DNA from: Thetidibacter halocola | GTDB lineage: Bacteria > Pseudomonadota > Alphaproteobacteria > Rhodobacterales > Rhodobacteraceae | Reading direction: 5' to 3' | Length of the DNA: 64,000 nucleotides | Assembly (NCBI RefSeq): GCF_018224955.1 | Contig: NZ_JAGTUU010000010.1 | Location: forward strand, 124,001-188,000 | In this document: piece by piece, positions 18,243 to 30,900 of the stretch | Layout of the letters: every line of letters begins with the position of its first letter | Position numbering within the stretch: the stretch's first letter is position 1 | Notes under the pieces: generated by a model | Seen by the model: only the letters and a program-made list of their open reading frames with translations | Databases searched by the model: none | Told to the model about the DNA's origin: nothing | Made by a program: the position numbers and the translations under genes

Positions 18243-18728
18243 ATGAGCATCGAGATCAGGCACCTCGCCCCGGGCGACATCGACTGGCTGGTCGAACAGC
18301 ATGGCACCCACTACGCGCGTGAAGAGGGCTTTGATCCCAGCTTTGGCGCACTGGTGCACGACATCCTGCTGGCCTTTGACGCCGACCACGATCCCACCTG
18401 CGAGCGCGCCTTCATCGCCTGGGACGGCGGGCAGCGGCTGGGCAGCATCTTCTGCGTGCGGCTGGACGACGAGACCGCAAAGCTGCGGTTGTTCTTCCTG
18501 ACGCCTGAGGCGCGCGGCAAGGGGCTGGGCAAGCGCCTGCTGGCCGAGTGCATGGGGTTCGCGCGCGATGCGGGCTACCGGCGCATGACACTGTGGACGC
18601 ATGAAAGCCACCGCGCCGCCTGCGTGCTTTATGCCAGCGCGGGCTGGCGGCTGGTGCGGTCGAAACCGGTGCACAATTTCGGCGTCGACCTGATCGAACA
18701 GGAATGGGACATCGATCTGCGGACATGA
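18243..18728 (+). CDS. GNAT-family N-acetyltransferase
   Basis: 161 residues. The acetyl-CoA loop LFFLTPEARGKGLGKRLLAECMGFAR is textbook GNAT and the late YASAGWRLVRSK block completes the fold. It resembles acetyltransferases found fused to MarR regulators, but no MarR part is present. Substrate unknown. The short intergenic gap to the divergent small protein (81 bases) must hold both promoters. Confidence 0.88.
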   Translation: MSIEIRHLAPGDIDWLVEQHGTHYAREEGFDPSFGALVHDILLAFDADHDPTCERAFIAWDGGQRLGSIFCVRLDDETAKLRLFFLTPEARGKGLGKRLLAECMGFARDAGYRRMTLWTHESHRAACVLYASAGWRLVRSKPVHNFGVDLIEQEWDIDLRT

Positions 18729-18753
18729 TCCGGCGCGCTAAACGGATTCGGTC

Positions 18754-18782
18754 TTGCAATCGGTCGGGCGACGATTTATCCC
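18754..18782 (+). promoter_or_regulatory. Candidate promoter of tRNA-His
   Basis: TTGCAA (18754-18759) and TATCCC (18777-18782) are separated by 17 bases and end 10 bases before the tRNA, a fit for a housekeeping promoter. Confidence 0.5.
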
Positions 18783-18792
18783 GCGCGCCAGA

Positions 18793-18869
18793 GCCGCCTT
18801 AGCTCAGTTGGTTAGAGCGCTGGATTGTGGATCCAGAGGTCCCCCGTTCAAGCCGGGGAGGCGGTACCA
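18793..18869 (+). tRNA. tRNA-His (anticodon GTG), CCA encoded
   Basis: Cloverleaf: acceptor GCCGCCT/AGGCGGT, D-arm with AGTTGGTTAGA, anticodon stem CTGGA/TCCAG around TTGTGGA (anticodon GTG), T-arm CCCCG/CGGGG with TTCAAGC, then A73 and encoded CCA. The base before the acceptor is A, not the G-1 of most bacterial tRNA-His. The first pair is G1:U72 with A73, as in alphaproteobacteria. Confidence 0.97.
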
Positions 18870-18947
18870 CCCCCACACAGACCATTCAGACCGGATGAAC
18901 GCGCCGGATCGCGGCGTGCACGCGCCGATTCCGCGCCAGTCCAGGCA

Positions 18948-18982
18948 TGAAGACGCCGCGCAAGGGTGCCCCGCGCGGCGTC
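18948..18982 (-). terminator. Strong stem-loop after the giant gene
   Basis: On the minus strand a 10-bp perfect stem (GACGCCGCGC / GCGCGGCGTC, 18982-18952) starts 5 bases after the stop of the giant gene. Its loop can pair internally (GGG with CCC). The U-tract is poor (TTCAT), so termination may be imperfect. Confidence 0.65.
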
Positions 18983-18987
18983 GGGAC

Positions 18988-21900
18988 TTACGCCGACTTG
19001 CTGAACCAGCGGCGCAGGCCACGCAGGCGGCTGCCGGACTTGCCCGCGGCGGCGATCGGACGCGCGGGCTGGCCGGGTTCCGGAGTGCGCCCCTTCAGCT
19101 GGTGCCCGGCGAGCGAGATGGCACCCACCGCCGCGGCGGCCTCGGCCTCGCGCGCCGCAAAGAGCTGCCGTGCCTCGGCCCCGTCGATCAGCGCACCGCT
19201 GACCGGATCGAAGACCAGTGCCGCAGACTTCTTGCCCTTGCCGCCACCGGTCGTTCCGCCATCGATCGTCCCGCCGGTGGTGCCTCCGGACGTGTCGCCG
19301 GTGGTCGTGCCCCCGCCTGCGCTGGACTCGGCCGTCACCGAGACTCGGGTGCCGGCGTCCAGCTCTTCGGACATGATCAGCAGGTCCTCGTGCTCGAGGC
19401 CCAGCAGATGCCCGATCTCGTGCCGCAGCACGGTCAGCAGATCGACGCCCGAGGCGATCAGGCCGCCGCTTTCCGTTTGCGTGGCGCCGGACAGGTTCCA
19501 GCCCGCCCCGGCCGCGGTCATGTCGATGAGGATCGTGTCGGGTTCGACCGCGCGGGCGAGCGTCGCGCCTTCGAGGTCGGCCAGCACGATGGTCACTTCG
19601 GCCAGCGCGGCGGCCTCATGGGCATCGACATAGCCCGCGTCGATCCAGTCCTGGAGGGCCGCGTCGTAGATGCCCTGCACGATCGCGGGGTCGAGGGCAT
19701 CGGCGCTGATCGTGCCCGCCGCGGGCAAGGCGCCAAGGCTCTCCTGCGACAGTTTCAGCGCCGCGGCGAACTGGGCGTCGTTGGTCGCCAGCCGGAAGTT
19801 GGCAAAGCGCGCCTCGCCCGACAGGACCGCAAGACCGAAATCGCCGTCGACCAGCGCCGAGTTGAAGCCGAAGCTTGCGACCGGCGTGCCGTTCAGGGTG
19901 ATGTCCAGCCCCGCGCCTTGCATCCCGACCTTCAGCCGCACCGCAGAGCCGTTCAGCGACACCGCATAGGAGGCGTCGATAACCTGCCCGTCCTCGGCGG
20001 TGGCGTGGCCCACTACGATCCGGTCATTCGCCGTGTCCAGCGCGACAAACTTGTAGCTCAGCGCGTCGTAGCGGTCGAAGACGAAGCCCGCGACGCCCTG
20101 TGTCGCGATATCGGCCTCGAGTTCGAGGATCGAGTTGGCCAGAAGGCCAACATTCAGGTTCACCGTCTGCACCGCTGGCGCGGGGCCGTTCGCCGTGCCT
20201 GTCAGCGTGCCGGATGTCTCGACCCAGGTGCTGGACTGGATCTCGCGCGGCAACTCGGTAATCGGCGGCGCGAAGTCGTCGGTTTCCTCCAGTGTCCAGT
20301 CGGGCGGCAGGATCTGCACCTTGAAGTTATCGATCCGGCCCTTCGAGCCGTCCATGCCGACGCCGACCATGCCGCGCGCCAGCGGGATCGGAGCGCCGTA
20401 GACGTCCAGCCGCGGCGTGTAGTCGTAGCTGAACCAGTTCACGCCTGCCACCGCCACGGTGACGTTGTTGCCGTTCACGGCCACTGTCACGTCATAGCTC
20501 TTGTTCGGCTTGATCTGCACCGGCTTGTTCGACTGCTGGACATAGTGCCAGCCGGTGTCATCGACGTAGCCCATCTCGATCTTGTTGGTCGAGATGTTGA
20601 TGCCTGCGAACTTGAAGTCGGTGTCGCTGTAGTAGTCGAAGATCACGTAGCCGTTCGACTTCCACCCGCCCATGGGCTTGTCGAGGTTGAAGGTGGCCAG
20701 GACCTCGAAATAGCTGGGCTTGTAGTCGTCCAGCAGGAAGACCGCCGCTGCCGTCGTCGACTGGGTGGCCGAGGCGATGTTCAGCACGCCGCCCGTGGCA
20801 TCGAACTTGCCGCGATCCACCGCAAACCCGTCGCCCGAGCGGTCGTTGAAGTCCGCCGTGCGCAGGATGTCGCGCCGTCCGCCGGGGATGTTGCCCGCCT
20901 GCGGATCGGTCGGCGGGCCGGACTGGTCCTGCCAGAAGCCGTGATCGCGCTGGGTGACAAGGCCGATCTCGCCATGCGGGTTGCCCTGCTGCTGGATCAC
21001 CGCCGAATAGCGGCTGTCCTGCGTCGCCGTGAGGCTGCCGGTATCGGCGGTGCGCGTCATGTCGACACCGTCGCTGGCCGCCTGCGCGGTCAGGAAATCC
21101 CACAGCTGCGGCGGCACCTGGCGGCTGACCGTGGCAATGCCGAAGGGGGCGAAGGGCACGATGTAGCTGTTGAACTCGCCCAGGTGGTCGATCAGCCGGT
21201 CGCCGCCGGTATTGCCGATCAGGATGTCGAGGCCGGCGCCGCCAAAGACGCGGTCCTCCCAGGTGTAATGCGTCTCGGGCGTATCGTTCAGACCGGCGTC
21301 GCCGTCGTCATCGGTGCCGAAATCGCCGTTGTCGTAAGAGGTTCCCGGACCGCCCTGCACGTCGTCGGCATTCATCAGGTCGTTGCCGAAGCCGCCGTAG
21401 ATATGGTCGCGCCCGGTGCCGCCGACAATCCAGTCATTGCCCATGTCACCGAAGATCCGGTCGTCGCCATCGCTTTCGACCACCCGCTCGGAGCCGAGGA
21501 TCGGCGTTCCGTTCGGGGCAAAGTCGGTGATCCCTTCCAGCCGCAGGCCCTCGTTGTCATAGGCGTTGAGGAAATACTGCCGGAAGTTCGCCGGATCGTT
21601 CAGCGGATCGCTGGCGTCCTCGGGATCGACACCGCCCTCCCAGACACTGCCGTCGTCCTGGAACAGGATCACGCGGCGCGGGTCGTATTCGTCGTAGAGA
21701 TAGAACTCGCCCGTGCGTTGCTGCACCGGGTTCGGCTCGTTCCAGTGCGCCTCGCCCGTGCCGAACAGCAGGATGTCGCCGGGGTTCCAGGGCCGGGTGA
21801 AGTCGGTGCGCACCAGCACCATCCCGTCGCCGTTGGCATAGGGGTTGTCAGGGTTGTCCACGCTGTCCAGCGGCATGTCCGGCGCATTGCCGATACCCGC

Positions 21901-24900
21901 GGGCAGGTCGCCCTCGAACCAGACCATGTAGCTGTCGCGCAGCGCCTCCTGTCCGCCGATCGCGTCGTCGCCCGATCCGCCATGCAGGAAGTCGTCGCCG
22001 AGACCGCCAAAGATGATGTCATCGGCGAATTTCGGATCATGCGCGTTCGGGTTGGCCGAAGAGACCGGCTCGATGGTGCTGTCGATCACGTCGAACGGGC
22101 TGAGATCGACCGACTTGATCAGTTCGCCCGCGCGGTTGATCAGCGCGCGCTGCACCTGGCCGGGCGTGTAGATTTCCTCGTTCAGGACGACGCCCTGGCT
22201 GGTGCGGCTGTCGGGATCCGCGTTGAGCAGCGACCAGACGCCGAACAGCTCCTCTGCGAACTCGGTGCCGTAATTGCCAAAGCTGCGGGTGTTGCCCTTT
22301 AGGCTGACCGCGCCGTCATCCGACAGGCCGGTGTTGCGGCTGGTGAAGATGCGGCCGTCGTCGCCGATCACACCGTCATTGCCAGTGCCGCCCGAGATCC
22401 AGTCGTTGCCCCAGCCCCCGATGATGTCGTCATGATCGGCATCGCCATAAACGATGTCGTCGCCGCCGCCGGCATAGACGATGTCGTCACCCGCGCCGCC
22501 ATGCACCTCGTCCGCGCCGCCGATATCGGTCAGCGACCAGAAGCCATAGGTCTTGCGCCATTTGTCGCCGCCCACCGGCACCGCTGCGTTCTTGTCCAGA
22601 GTCACAGGCGTGTCGAGGTCGGAGGCGCCGGCATTGGCCGAGTAATCCGGGCCGCCCGCCAGGTAATCCAGCGTGGTCACGCCACGCACGATGATCCGCT
22701 CGCCGCCCTCGTCGTTGTAGCCGGTGTCGCGGACAAACGGGTTGACCGTGGTGCCCGTCAGCGTCTGGAACCCGTCGAGATTGGTGTCATAGGTGTAGGA
22801 CAGGTAGAGGCCGTTCCGCGCCAGGTAGAGAGCGGCGTAATCCGGGTTGGCGATGTTGCCCAGGGTCGCGGCATTGCCATCCGCGTCCAGCAGGTCGAGG
22901 TCGTTCACGCCCACCAGCCGGATGATGCGGCCGTTGTCGCCCAGGATCACGTCGGCGTCGCGGGCATTGCGGCCCGAACCGATCACCGTATCGTCGCCGT
23001 AATTCTCGGTACCGGTCGGGTCGGTGACGATCCCGGTCTCGAAGCCGAGCGTGCCGTCAGTCAGAGCCGCCGCGTTCAGCCGCGCCGATTCCGTGCCATT
23101 GCCGCCGAACAACATGTCCTCGCCATCCGGGCGCAGGTCGGCAAGGATCAGCCCGAAGAAGTCGGACGAACCGCCCACGATGTCGTCCTGGCCAAGACCG
23201 CCGAAGATCACGTCGCAGCCGCCGCCGCCCTCGATATAGTCGTTGCCGTCCGTCGCCGGGTTGCCCTCGATCGCCGCGACGATCTTGAGCGCGCCGATCG
23301 GGTCGGCCACGCCATTCTCGAAGCTGGGCAATTCGCGCGCCGCGCTGACATAGCGCGTCGGCACGATCAGGCCTCCGAACAACGGGTTGTCAGACTGCAC
23401 CCCGGCCGAGGTTCCGTCGCCACGGGTGGCCACCGCGTCGTCGATGGCGCCATCGCCCTGTATCGTGTCGCGACCCAGCTGACCGAAGATCTGGTCATTC
23501 CCGGCGCCGCCAGCGATGTAGTCGTTGCCGAAAGAGCCCTGCCCCACCAGTCCGTCATTGATGTCGAACGTGTGGTAACGGGCGTAGTCGATGGCGTATT
23601 CCGTCCACCAGCCCGGCCCGTTCGGATCGCGGTAGTCGCGCGCCACCGGGTTGCCGAACGCGTCCAGCGTCACCATCAGCACACCGCTGTTCGGGCCCGT
23701 GGTGCCGGCCTCGGCATAGCCGTCGGACAGCGCCCGGTCGGAACGCGAATACATCAGCACGCCGGCAAGCGTCTGGAAGCGCAGGCTGGTGATGTCGCCG
23801 CCGTCGATGCCGTTGCGGCGCGTCAGGTCGACATTGTCGCCAAAGATCAGGTCGTCGCCCTCGCGGCCGTCGATCATGTCGTTGCCCGCGCCGCCGATCA
23901 GGATGTCGTCGATCTCGGAGCCGAACAGGATGTCGTCGCCGCCGGTCTGCGGCTCGGCCGAGTTGATCTCGAGGATCGTCGACAGGAAGGTGGTCTGGAT
24001 CTTTTGCGGGATGCCCGCAAAGACGGTCTCGCCCAACCAGTCCTGGCCCACCGGATCGGGCAGGTTCGGATCCAGCACGAACTGGATGACCTGACCATGA
24101 TCGCCAAATACGATGTCCGGCGTGCCGTCCGCGATGCCAGAGCCGTTGCCCTCGATTACGTCGGCGCCGGTGCCCGGAACGGCACCATACAGCGCCAGTT
24201 GCGCCGCACGGGTTGCCGGGTTGGTCGATTGCTTACCCATCAGGTCCGCAACCGGGCTGGCCGCCGGATCGATGGAACCGTCGCCACGCGGCAGACTCGG
24301 GTCGACCGAGGGCAGCGGGCTGGCGTTCACCGTCGCCACCGTCAGGGCGCGCGTCAGGATGTTCACGTTGAACCCGCTGTCGCCATAGATGTGGTCGGTG
24401 CCGCGCTGGCCGATGATCGTGTCGTTGCCGGAACCGCCTGCCAGGTGGTCGCCGGTCTGCGAGCCGATGATCAGGTCGTTGCCCATGCCGCCATAGGCGG
24501 TGATGCCGACCGAAATCGTCAGCGACGCATCGGGGTCGTCCGCGAACAGTGCCGAGGCGTCGATCACGTCGTTGCCGTGCAGGTCGAACGGGTTGGCCAG
24601 GGCAAAGACCCACTCGTCGTCCTCGTTCTCCTGGTCGGAGAGTTTCGGGAACGGGTCGAAGGGCTTTTCGCCGAATTCGAGGCCCAGGCGATCCCAGGAA
24701 TGGCCGGAATACCAGACGCCGTCCTGGCTGGTGTCGCCGTAGATGACCAACGGGCTGTTCGGCCCGGCGCCTCCGGTTACGATGAACGTATCGCCGCCGA
24801 CGCGCGCGCCGCCGCCGCGGGTCTCGTCGTAGGTGGTCAGGCGCAGGGTGGCCATGCCCGTTACGGGGTCGGCGCAATCGCCCAGCGCGGCCTCGAGCAG

Positions 24901-27900
24901 CTGCATCTCGGCCCCGTCGATTGCCGCAATGCGGAAGCCGCCCGCATAGCCTTCGATGAACAGCACGTCATCGGCGTTGTAGCCGAGGCCCGCCCAGGTC
25001 TGGCCGGCATTGGCGCCGACAAGGGTCAGGTAGGTCTCGATCGTCGCGCCGCGCTCGATCACCTCGATGCGGACATCGAGGACATGCGAGGTCTCCAGCG
25101 CCTCGGGCACGGTGATCAGCAGCTCGGTGTCGCTCAGGTTGCCCAGCTCTGTGCCGCTGCCCAGCGGCTCGCTCAGGACAAGGATCGAACCCTCGCCCCA
25201 GTTGGCGAAGGGCGGCGGGTTCAGCGGGTTCGGGAAGTAGGCCTGTTGGTCGGCATCGAGGATCGCCAGGATCTCGCGGGTGTAATCCTCGCCTTCCAGC
25301 AGGATGATCTGCCCGACCGCAAAGCCGGCCTCGTCAAAGCCCCGCCCGTCGAGACGGGTCAGGTGATCGACCGCCACGGGATCGCCCGCGCCGTTCGTCC
25401 AGGTCTGACCATTGGTGAAGTCGAACTGGCCGAGGCTGTCGATATAGTCGTTGCCGCCGCCATGCAGCACGGTCAGGCTGCCATGGTTGCCCTGCACCCA
25501 GAAGGCGGTGTCAGTGAAGGTCTGGCCATCGCTCAGGCCCGCGCCTTCGACCAGCAGCGTGTCGTCGGCGAGAATCTCGACGATGCGCACCTGCTGCCGC
25601 GCCTCGCCGATGCCGATCTGCATCAGGTGCCCGGCAAGAAAGCCGTCATCCGCCCACACACCGCCATCGTCGCGCCGCAGCGTGATCGCGCCGGCATTGG
25701 ACACGGCCACGGTGGCGTCGAGAACCTGCAACACCTCCTTGTCGACCGCTATCAGCGTGTCGTCGCCGCTCAGGTCCAGCGGCTGCAGAACCGTGCTGTC
25801 CAGGATCAGGAGAGAGTTGTCGTTCGGGTCGCGATAGGGCGTGCCGGTTTCGGGGTCGATGACCGGGGCGCCGAATTCGTCGAAATAGGCGATGGCATCC
25901 TCGATCGCCAGCACGCGGCCAAGGAAGACCTCGGTGCCGTCATCATCGACAAGGAACACGTCCTGGCCGACGAGGAAGCCCTGCGCCTTCCAGTCATAGC
26001 CGTCGCGGGTGATCAGCACCTTGCCGCCAAGGTCGGGCTGCTGCGTCACGAGGAAGCCGTAATCGGTGCCGTCGAAACCGCCGACGGTGCTGGTGTTCCA
26101 GTTCGCAACGAAGGTGAAGTCGTTGGTCGCCTGCACGAAGGGCGCCGGGTTCAGCGTGCCCTGCACTTCCAGCCGGTCGTTGCCCACGCCAAGCATAACG
26201 TTCACGACCTCGACGGTGGACACCTGGCTGTCGTTGCTGACGCCGGACGAACCGAAGTTCACCTTGCCGAAGCTGATGCCTCCCGGATAGGTCAGCGTCA
26301 CCGGCCCGGCATCGGCATTGCCTTCGCCAAAGAGCGGCCCCTCGACGAACGGGAAGACCAGGTCCGGCCCCATGCCGAAGCCCTTCAGCGTCGTCTCGGT
26401 CAGGATGCCGGAACCGTCCGCCTGGCTGCCGTCGTTGAAGATGTTCAGCACGTCGATCTGCTGGCTTTCCGGCGCCTGGGTGCCGATGGCGATCAGGAAT
26501 TCATCCGTCTCGCCCGGCAGCTTGACGCCGTTCTGAAGCGACCTGTCGGCGCCCGAGGGTCCGCCCTCGACGGCCAGTGGGCCGCGGATATTGGCCAGCA
26601 GATGCGCCTGCACCGGGAAGATCTTGACCCCTTCGCGGGTGGTCGGCACGTCGTAATAGGGGTCCGCGGTCAGTTCGACCGTCTGCGCGACGTAGTAGTT
26701 CGCGTCGGTGAAGACCGCCTGCACGGCAAGGCGATTGACGTCGACCTGCACCGGGCTACCGCTGGTCAGCCATGCGGCCGAGGCGAAGGAGTCGTTGGTT
26801 TCGAAGGTGAATTGCAGCGTGTGGTCCTTGGACCCATTGAAGCCGCGGATGATCGCGATCTTGGCGTCGACATACTGGGCCGGGTTGCCGAGATTGGTGA
26901 TGCGCACGCGCATCCCCTCGACAAAGCCCTCGCCAAGGAAGCCCTGCACGGTGAAGTTCGGATCGCCCTCCAGCACCGCCAGCGCGTCGGGATCGTTCAC
27001 GTCGATGCCGGTGGCGTCTACGAAGGCCTCGGTGCGGATCAGTTGGTCAGAGCCGTCCCCGGCGGTTTCGTAACGCACCTCGCCGGTCCAAACCTCGGTC
27101 TCGATCATCTTCGACAGCAGCACGTCGTCGACGCCCGCCACCGTGCCGGCGCCGGTGTTCACGGTCAGGGCGATCGTCGTCGCCGTGACCGCGGCCACCT
27201 CGTAGGTGACGCCGTCGATCAGCCCGCTGTTGCCGACCTGGATCAGGTCGCCCGCCTGCCAGCCTTCCGACAGGAAGCTGCCAAGGTCCGAACCCGCGCC
27301 GCGGGTGATCGTGGTCAGGCCGCCATCGGTGCCGAAATCCAGCGTGCCCGCAAACAGCTGCACCGGGCGCTCTCCGCCGATGGTCTGGTAATCGGTCGCG
27401 GTGATCTCTTCGCCGGCGTCGCGGATGCCGTCGCCATTGGCGTCGATCCAGGTCACGTCGGCCAGACCGTCGGTCAGGACCGATACGGTCACGTCGGCAC
27501 CCGGCTGCTGCGTCAGGCGCAGCTTGTAGGTGTCCGATTGCGGCGCGCCGGATTGCGAGACGATGCGGGCATACTGGCCCGTTCCGTTCGACAGCCCGCC
27601 GCCCACGACGGTGATCGTGTCGCCGGAAATCGTCGCGATGGTCCGAGTGCCCGCAAAGATGCCCGAGCCGCCGAATTCGATCGTGTCGCCAAGGTCAAAG
27701 CCCTCGGCCCGCCAGTCGAACCCGTCTTCAAGCGCCTTGATCGTATTGCCGCCGGTGACGTCGAAGATGCCCGCCGTCGCCGTGGCCGGAACCAGCACGG
27801 TGTCGCGGCCCGATTCCAGCACGACCGATCCGGGCGTGTCATCGTCGATCACCGAGACATCCAGCAGGCCGGTGCCCGAGCGCAGGTTCGGGAAGACATA

Positions 27901-30900
27901 GTCGCCCGCGATCCCGTTGCTGTCGTCGCTGACCTGTTCACCCGCGGTCAGCACGCGCGTCGCGGTGGCGGCGGCGTAGTCGCCAGGGGTGAAGCCCGCC
28001 GCGAGCACATCCAGCAGCGCCGTCTGGCCCGCATCGGCGAAGCCTGCGATGGTCGCCGCGGCCAGGCCGGGAATGCCGGTGATCGTCACGCCTTCGCGGG
28101 CAAAACCGCTGGCCACCCAGCCCGCACCGTTCAGCGTCAGCGCCAGCTTTTCGGTGTCGCCGTCATCGGCGTCGGTCCAGCTGCCCAGCGTCAGGTCCGA
28201 AACCGTCTCGAGGTTCTGGCCAAAGCTGAGGACGGCAGTCTGCGGATCCTCCTCGATCGCGTCGTTCAGTTGCACGACGCGCACGGCCACCGGTTTGTCC
28301 CAGTTGGTGCTGTCGAAGGTGATCGTGCGGTTAAGCGCGTCGAAGCGGGTGCTGCCGCCGACATTCTCCAGCACCATGGCCTGGTCGGTCAGTTCCGCCA
28401 GGTCGAGATTGCCGGTCAGGTCGCCGAAATTCACCTTGACGACCACCTGGTCGCCCGCCTCGATCTCGCGCGAGAGCTGGACGAGGATCACGTCGGACAG
28501 GCCCGCGGTGGCGTCGCCCTCGACGATCAGGCTGCGGCCATCCTCGACAAAGCCCGCGGCCACGGTGCCGTCGCCCAGGATGCTGACGCTGTCCGGGTCG
28601 ACCTCTGTCACCAGCACGCCGGGCGTGTCGTTGTCGCGCAGTTGTACCTCGACGTTGCGAACGTCGATGGCGTCGTAATCCGCCGACGTGCCCGAGATCA
28701 CCGAATGCTGCACCACGACCACGCGGTCGCCCTCGGCGCGGGCATCGTCCACGGCCCAGAGATAGACATCCTGTGCCTGATCCCAGTTGCTGGCGTCGAA
28801 GACCAGCGTGACAGCACGGTTCTCGACGTAGCCATCGACGCCCTCATAGGTCACCGGCCGAAGGAAGGCCTCGTCGGCCAGCGTGCCGGATTCAAGGTAG
28901 TCGACGCCGTAGATCGTGCCGTTGCCCTGCGCAGTGCCCGCCGGATAGGCCGTCGAGACCCACATCGTGTCGCCCGCGCCATTGGGCAGCGGCGACGGGT
29001 TGGCGAAGCTGTCGTTGCGTTCCTCCTCGGGCGACCGGGCCGCCGAGACGGTGACATAGACCACCTCGTCGCCGGTCAGCTTGCGGGCAAGACGCACGGT
29101 GTAGCTGTCGATCGACAGGCCGTCCGTCGCGCCCTCGCGCACGGCGGTAAAGCCGTCGGCGCCCTCGTCGATGACCACCAGGCCCTCGCCGTCGGTGGTC
29201 ACGTTGTAATCGAGACCGTCGACCACCAGCCCGTCATAGAAGATGTCGCCGGACTGGACCAGGTGATCGGCCGCGCCCGAGATGCCCTCGAGTTCGCGGG
29301 TGATGATGTCTTCCTGCACGTCGCCCGCGACGTTGATGATGTCCGACCCCAAGCCGCCGATGACGCGATAGGCCACGCCGAAGGCGGTGGAGCGGACATA
29401 GAACTTGTCGTCGCCTTCAAGGCCGTCGACCTCGACAACCTCGACCGTGGTGTAACGCACGTTCAGGCCCGCGCCGAAGATACCCTTGTCGGTGATCGCG
29501 ATGTCGTCGGCGAATTCGGTGCCGAGGATCACCAGCTTGTCGAAACCGGTACCGCCATCGACGCTGACTGGCGCGTTGATGTTGTAGCGCACCTCGTCCT
29601 GGCCGCCGCCGGCGCGAATGTCCGGCGCCTGCGCGACAGAGAACCCGAGCCCGATCTGCGGGCTGGCCACGCCGTCCTCGTCCAGCACGATCGTGTCGTC
29701 GGTGCTGTTGCCCAGGGTGATGTAGAGATCGAGGAAGTTGATCCCGCCGTCGCCGTTGATGTCGAAGACGTAATCGGCCGGGCCGCCATCCTTGGGCAGC
29801 GCCGCAGCCAGCGCGGTGCGATAGGCGGTGGCCTCCGCCTCGGTCGTGACCTGCACGCCAAGGTCCATCAGCGTCGACAGCGTCAGCTGCGCGATTGCGC
29901 TGGCGGGCGTCTGGTCGTCGCCCGTGCCGAAGATGAAGTCATCCCCCTCGACCCAGTCGTAGAGGAAGGTCAGCACCGCCCGGCCCGCATCCAGATCGTC
30001 GACATTCGGAACCGTGGTAAGCGGGTCGCCTCCTGTCGTCGTGCCATCGACCGAGAAATCCCAGTTCCAGTCGGTCGTGGCCGCGATGGCGAAGGCGCGG
30101 ACGATGAACAGGTCATTGTTGTCGTCGCCTTCAAGCCGCAGTTCGGACTGGTTGGAATAGACGCGGAACGTGTCGTTGCCGGTGCCGCCCTGCGCCAGGA
30201 CCGGCGCGGACGAGCCGCGCGACAGCCAGCCGCGCGTGGTGGCGACGAGATCGACGAATTCGTCCTGTGGCAGCAGGTTGCCATCCGCCTCGCTGCGGTT
30301 CGAGCCGAAGATCTGGCCGATCTGGAACGTGTCGTCGCCGGCGCCGCCGTCATAGGTGGCGATCACCGTCATGTCGTCCGAGAAGAAGGCGTCGTTTCCG
30401 CCCCTGCCCTCGATGGTCAGCCGCCCGTTCAGCGCGGTGTCGTAGTTGATCCGCTGGACCTCGATGCTGTCCTCGTTGCCGGGTATCACGTCCTGGTAGG
30501 GGTCGAGCGTGCCATGCAGGATGGCCACATAGCCGGGCCGGTCGGCAGTGTCCTCGACCTTGATGCCGCCCACCTCGTCGCTGGGCAGATAGGCCGCCGC
30601 GCGCGTCAGGAAGATGTCGTCCACGGCGCCCGCGTTCGGATCGCCCGGCAGGGGCTGATAGTCGCGGCCGAAGATCGTCATGTCGTCCACGCCGTCATCC
30701 TCGGCGCCGGTATCCAGCACGTTGATCACGTAGTTGCGCGTATCTGGCCCCTGCGAGCCCAGCGTGTAGACCTCGACCGTGTCGGTATCGGCCTGGCCGT
30801 CCAGCGTCAGAGTGTGTTCCGCCACGACAGAGCCGGTCAGCGGCCCGGTGCGGGTCAGCGTGTCTTGCAGGTAGAAGACGCGGAACGTGTCCTCGCCATC

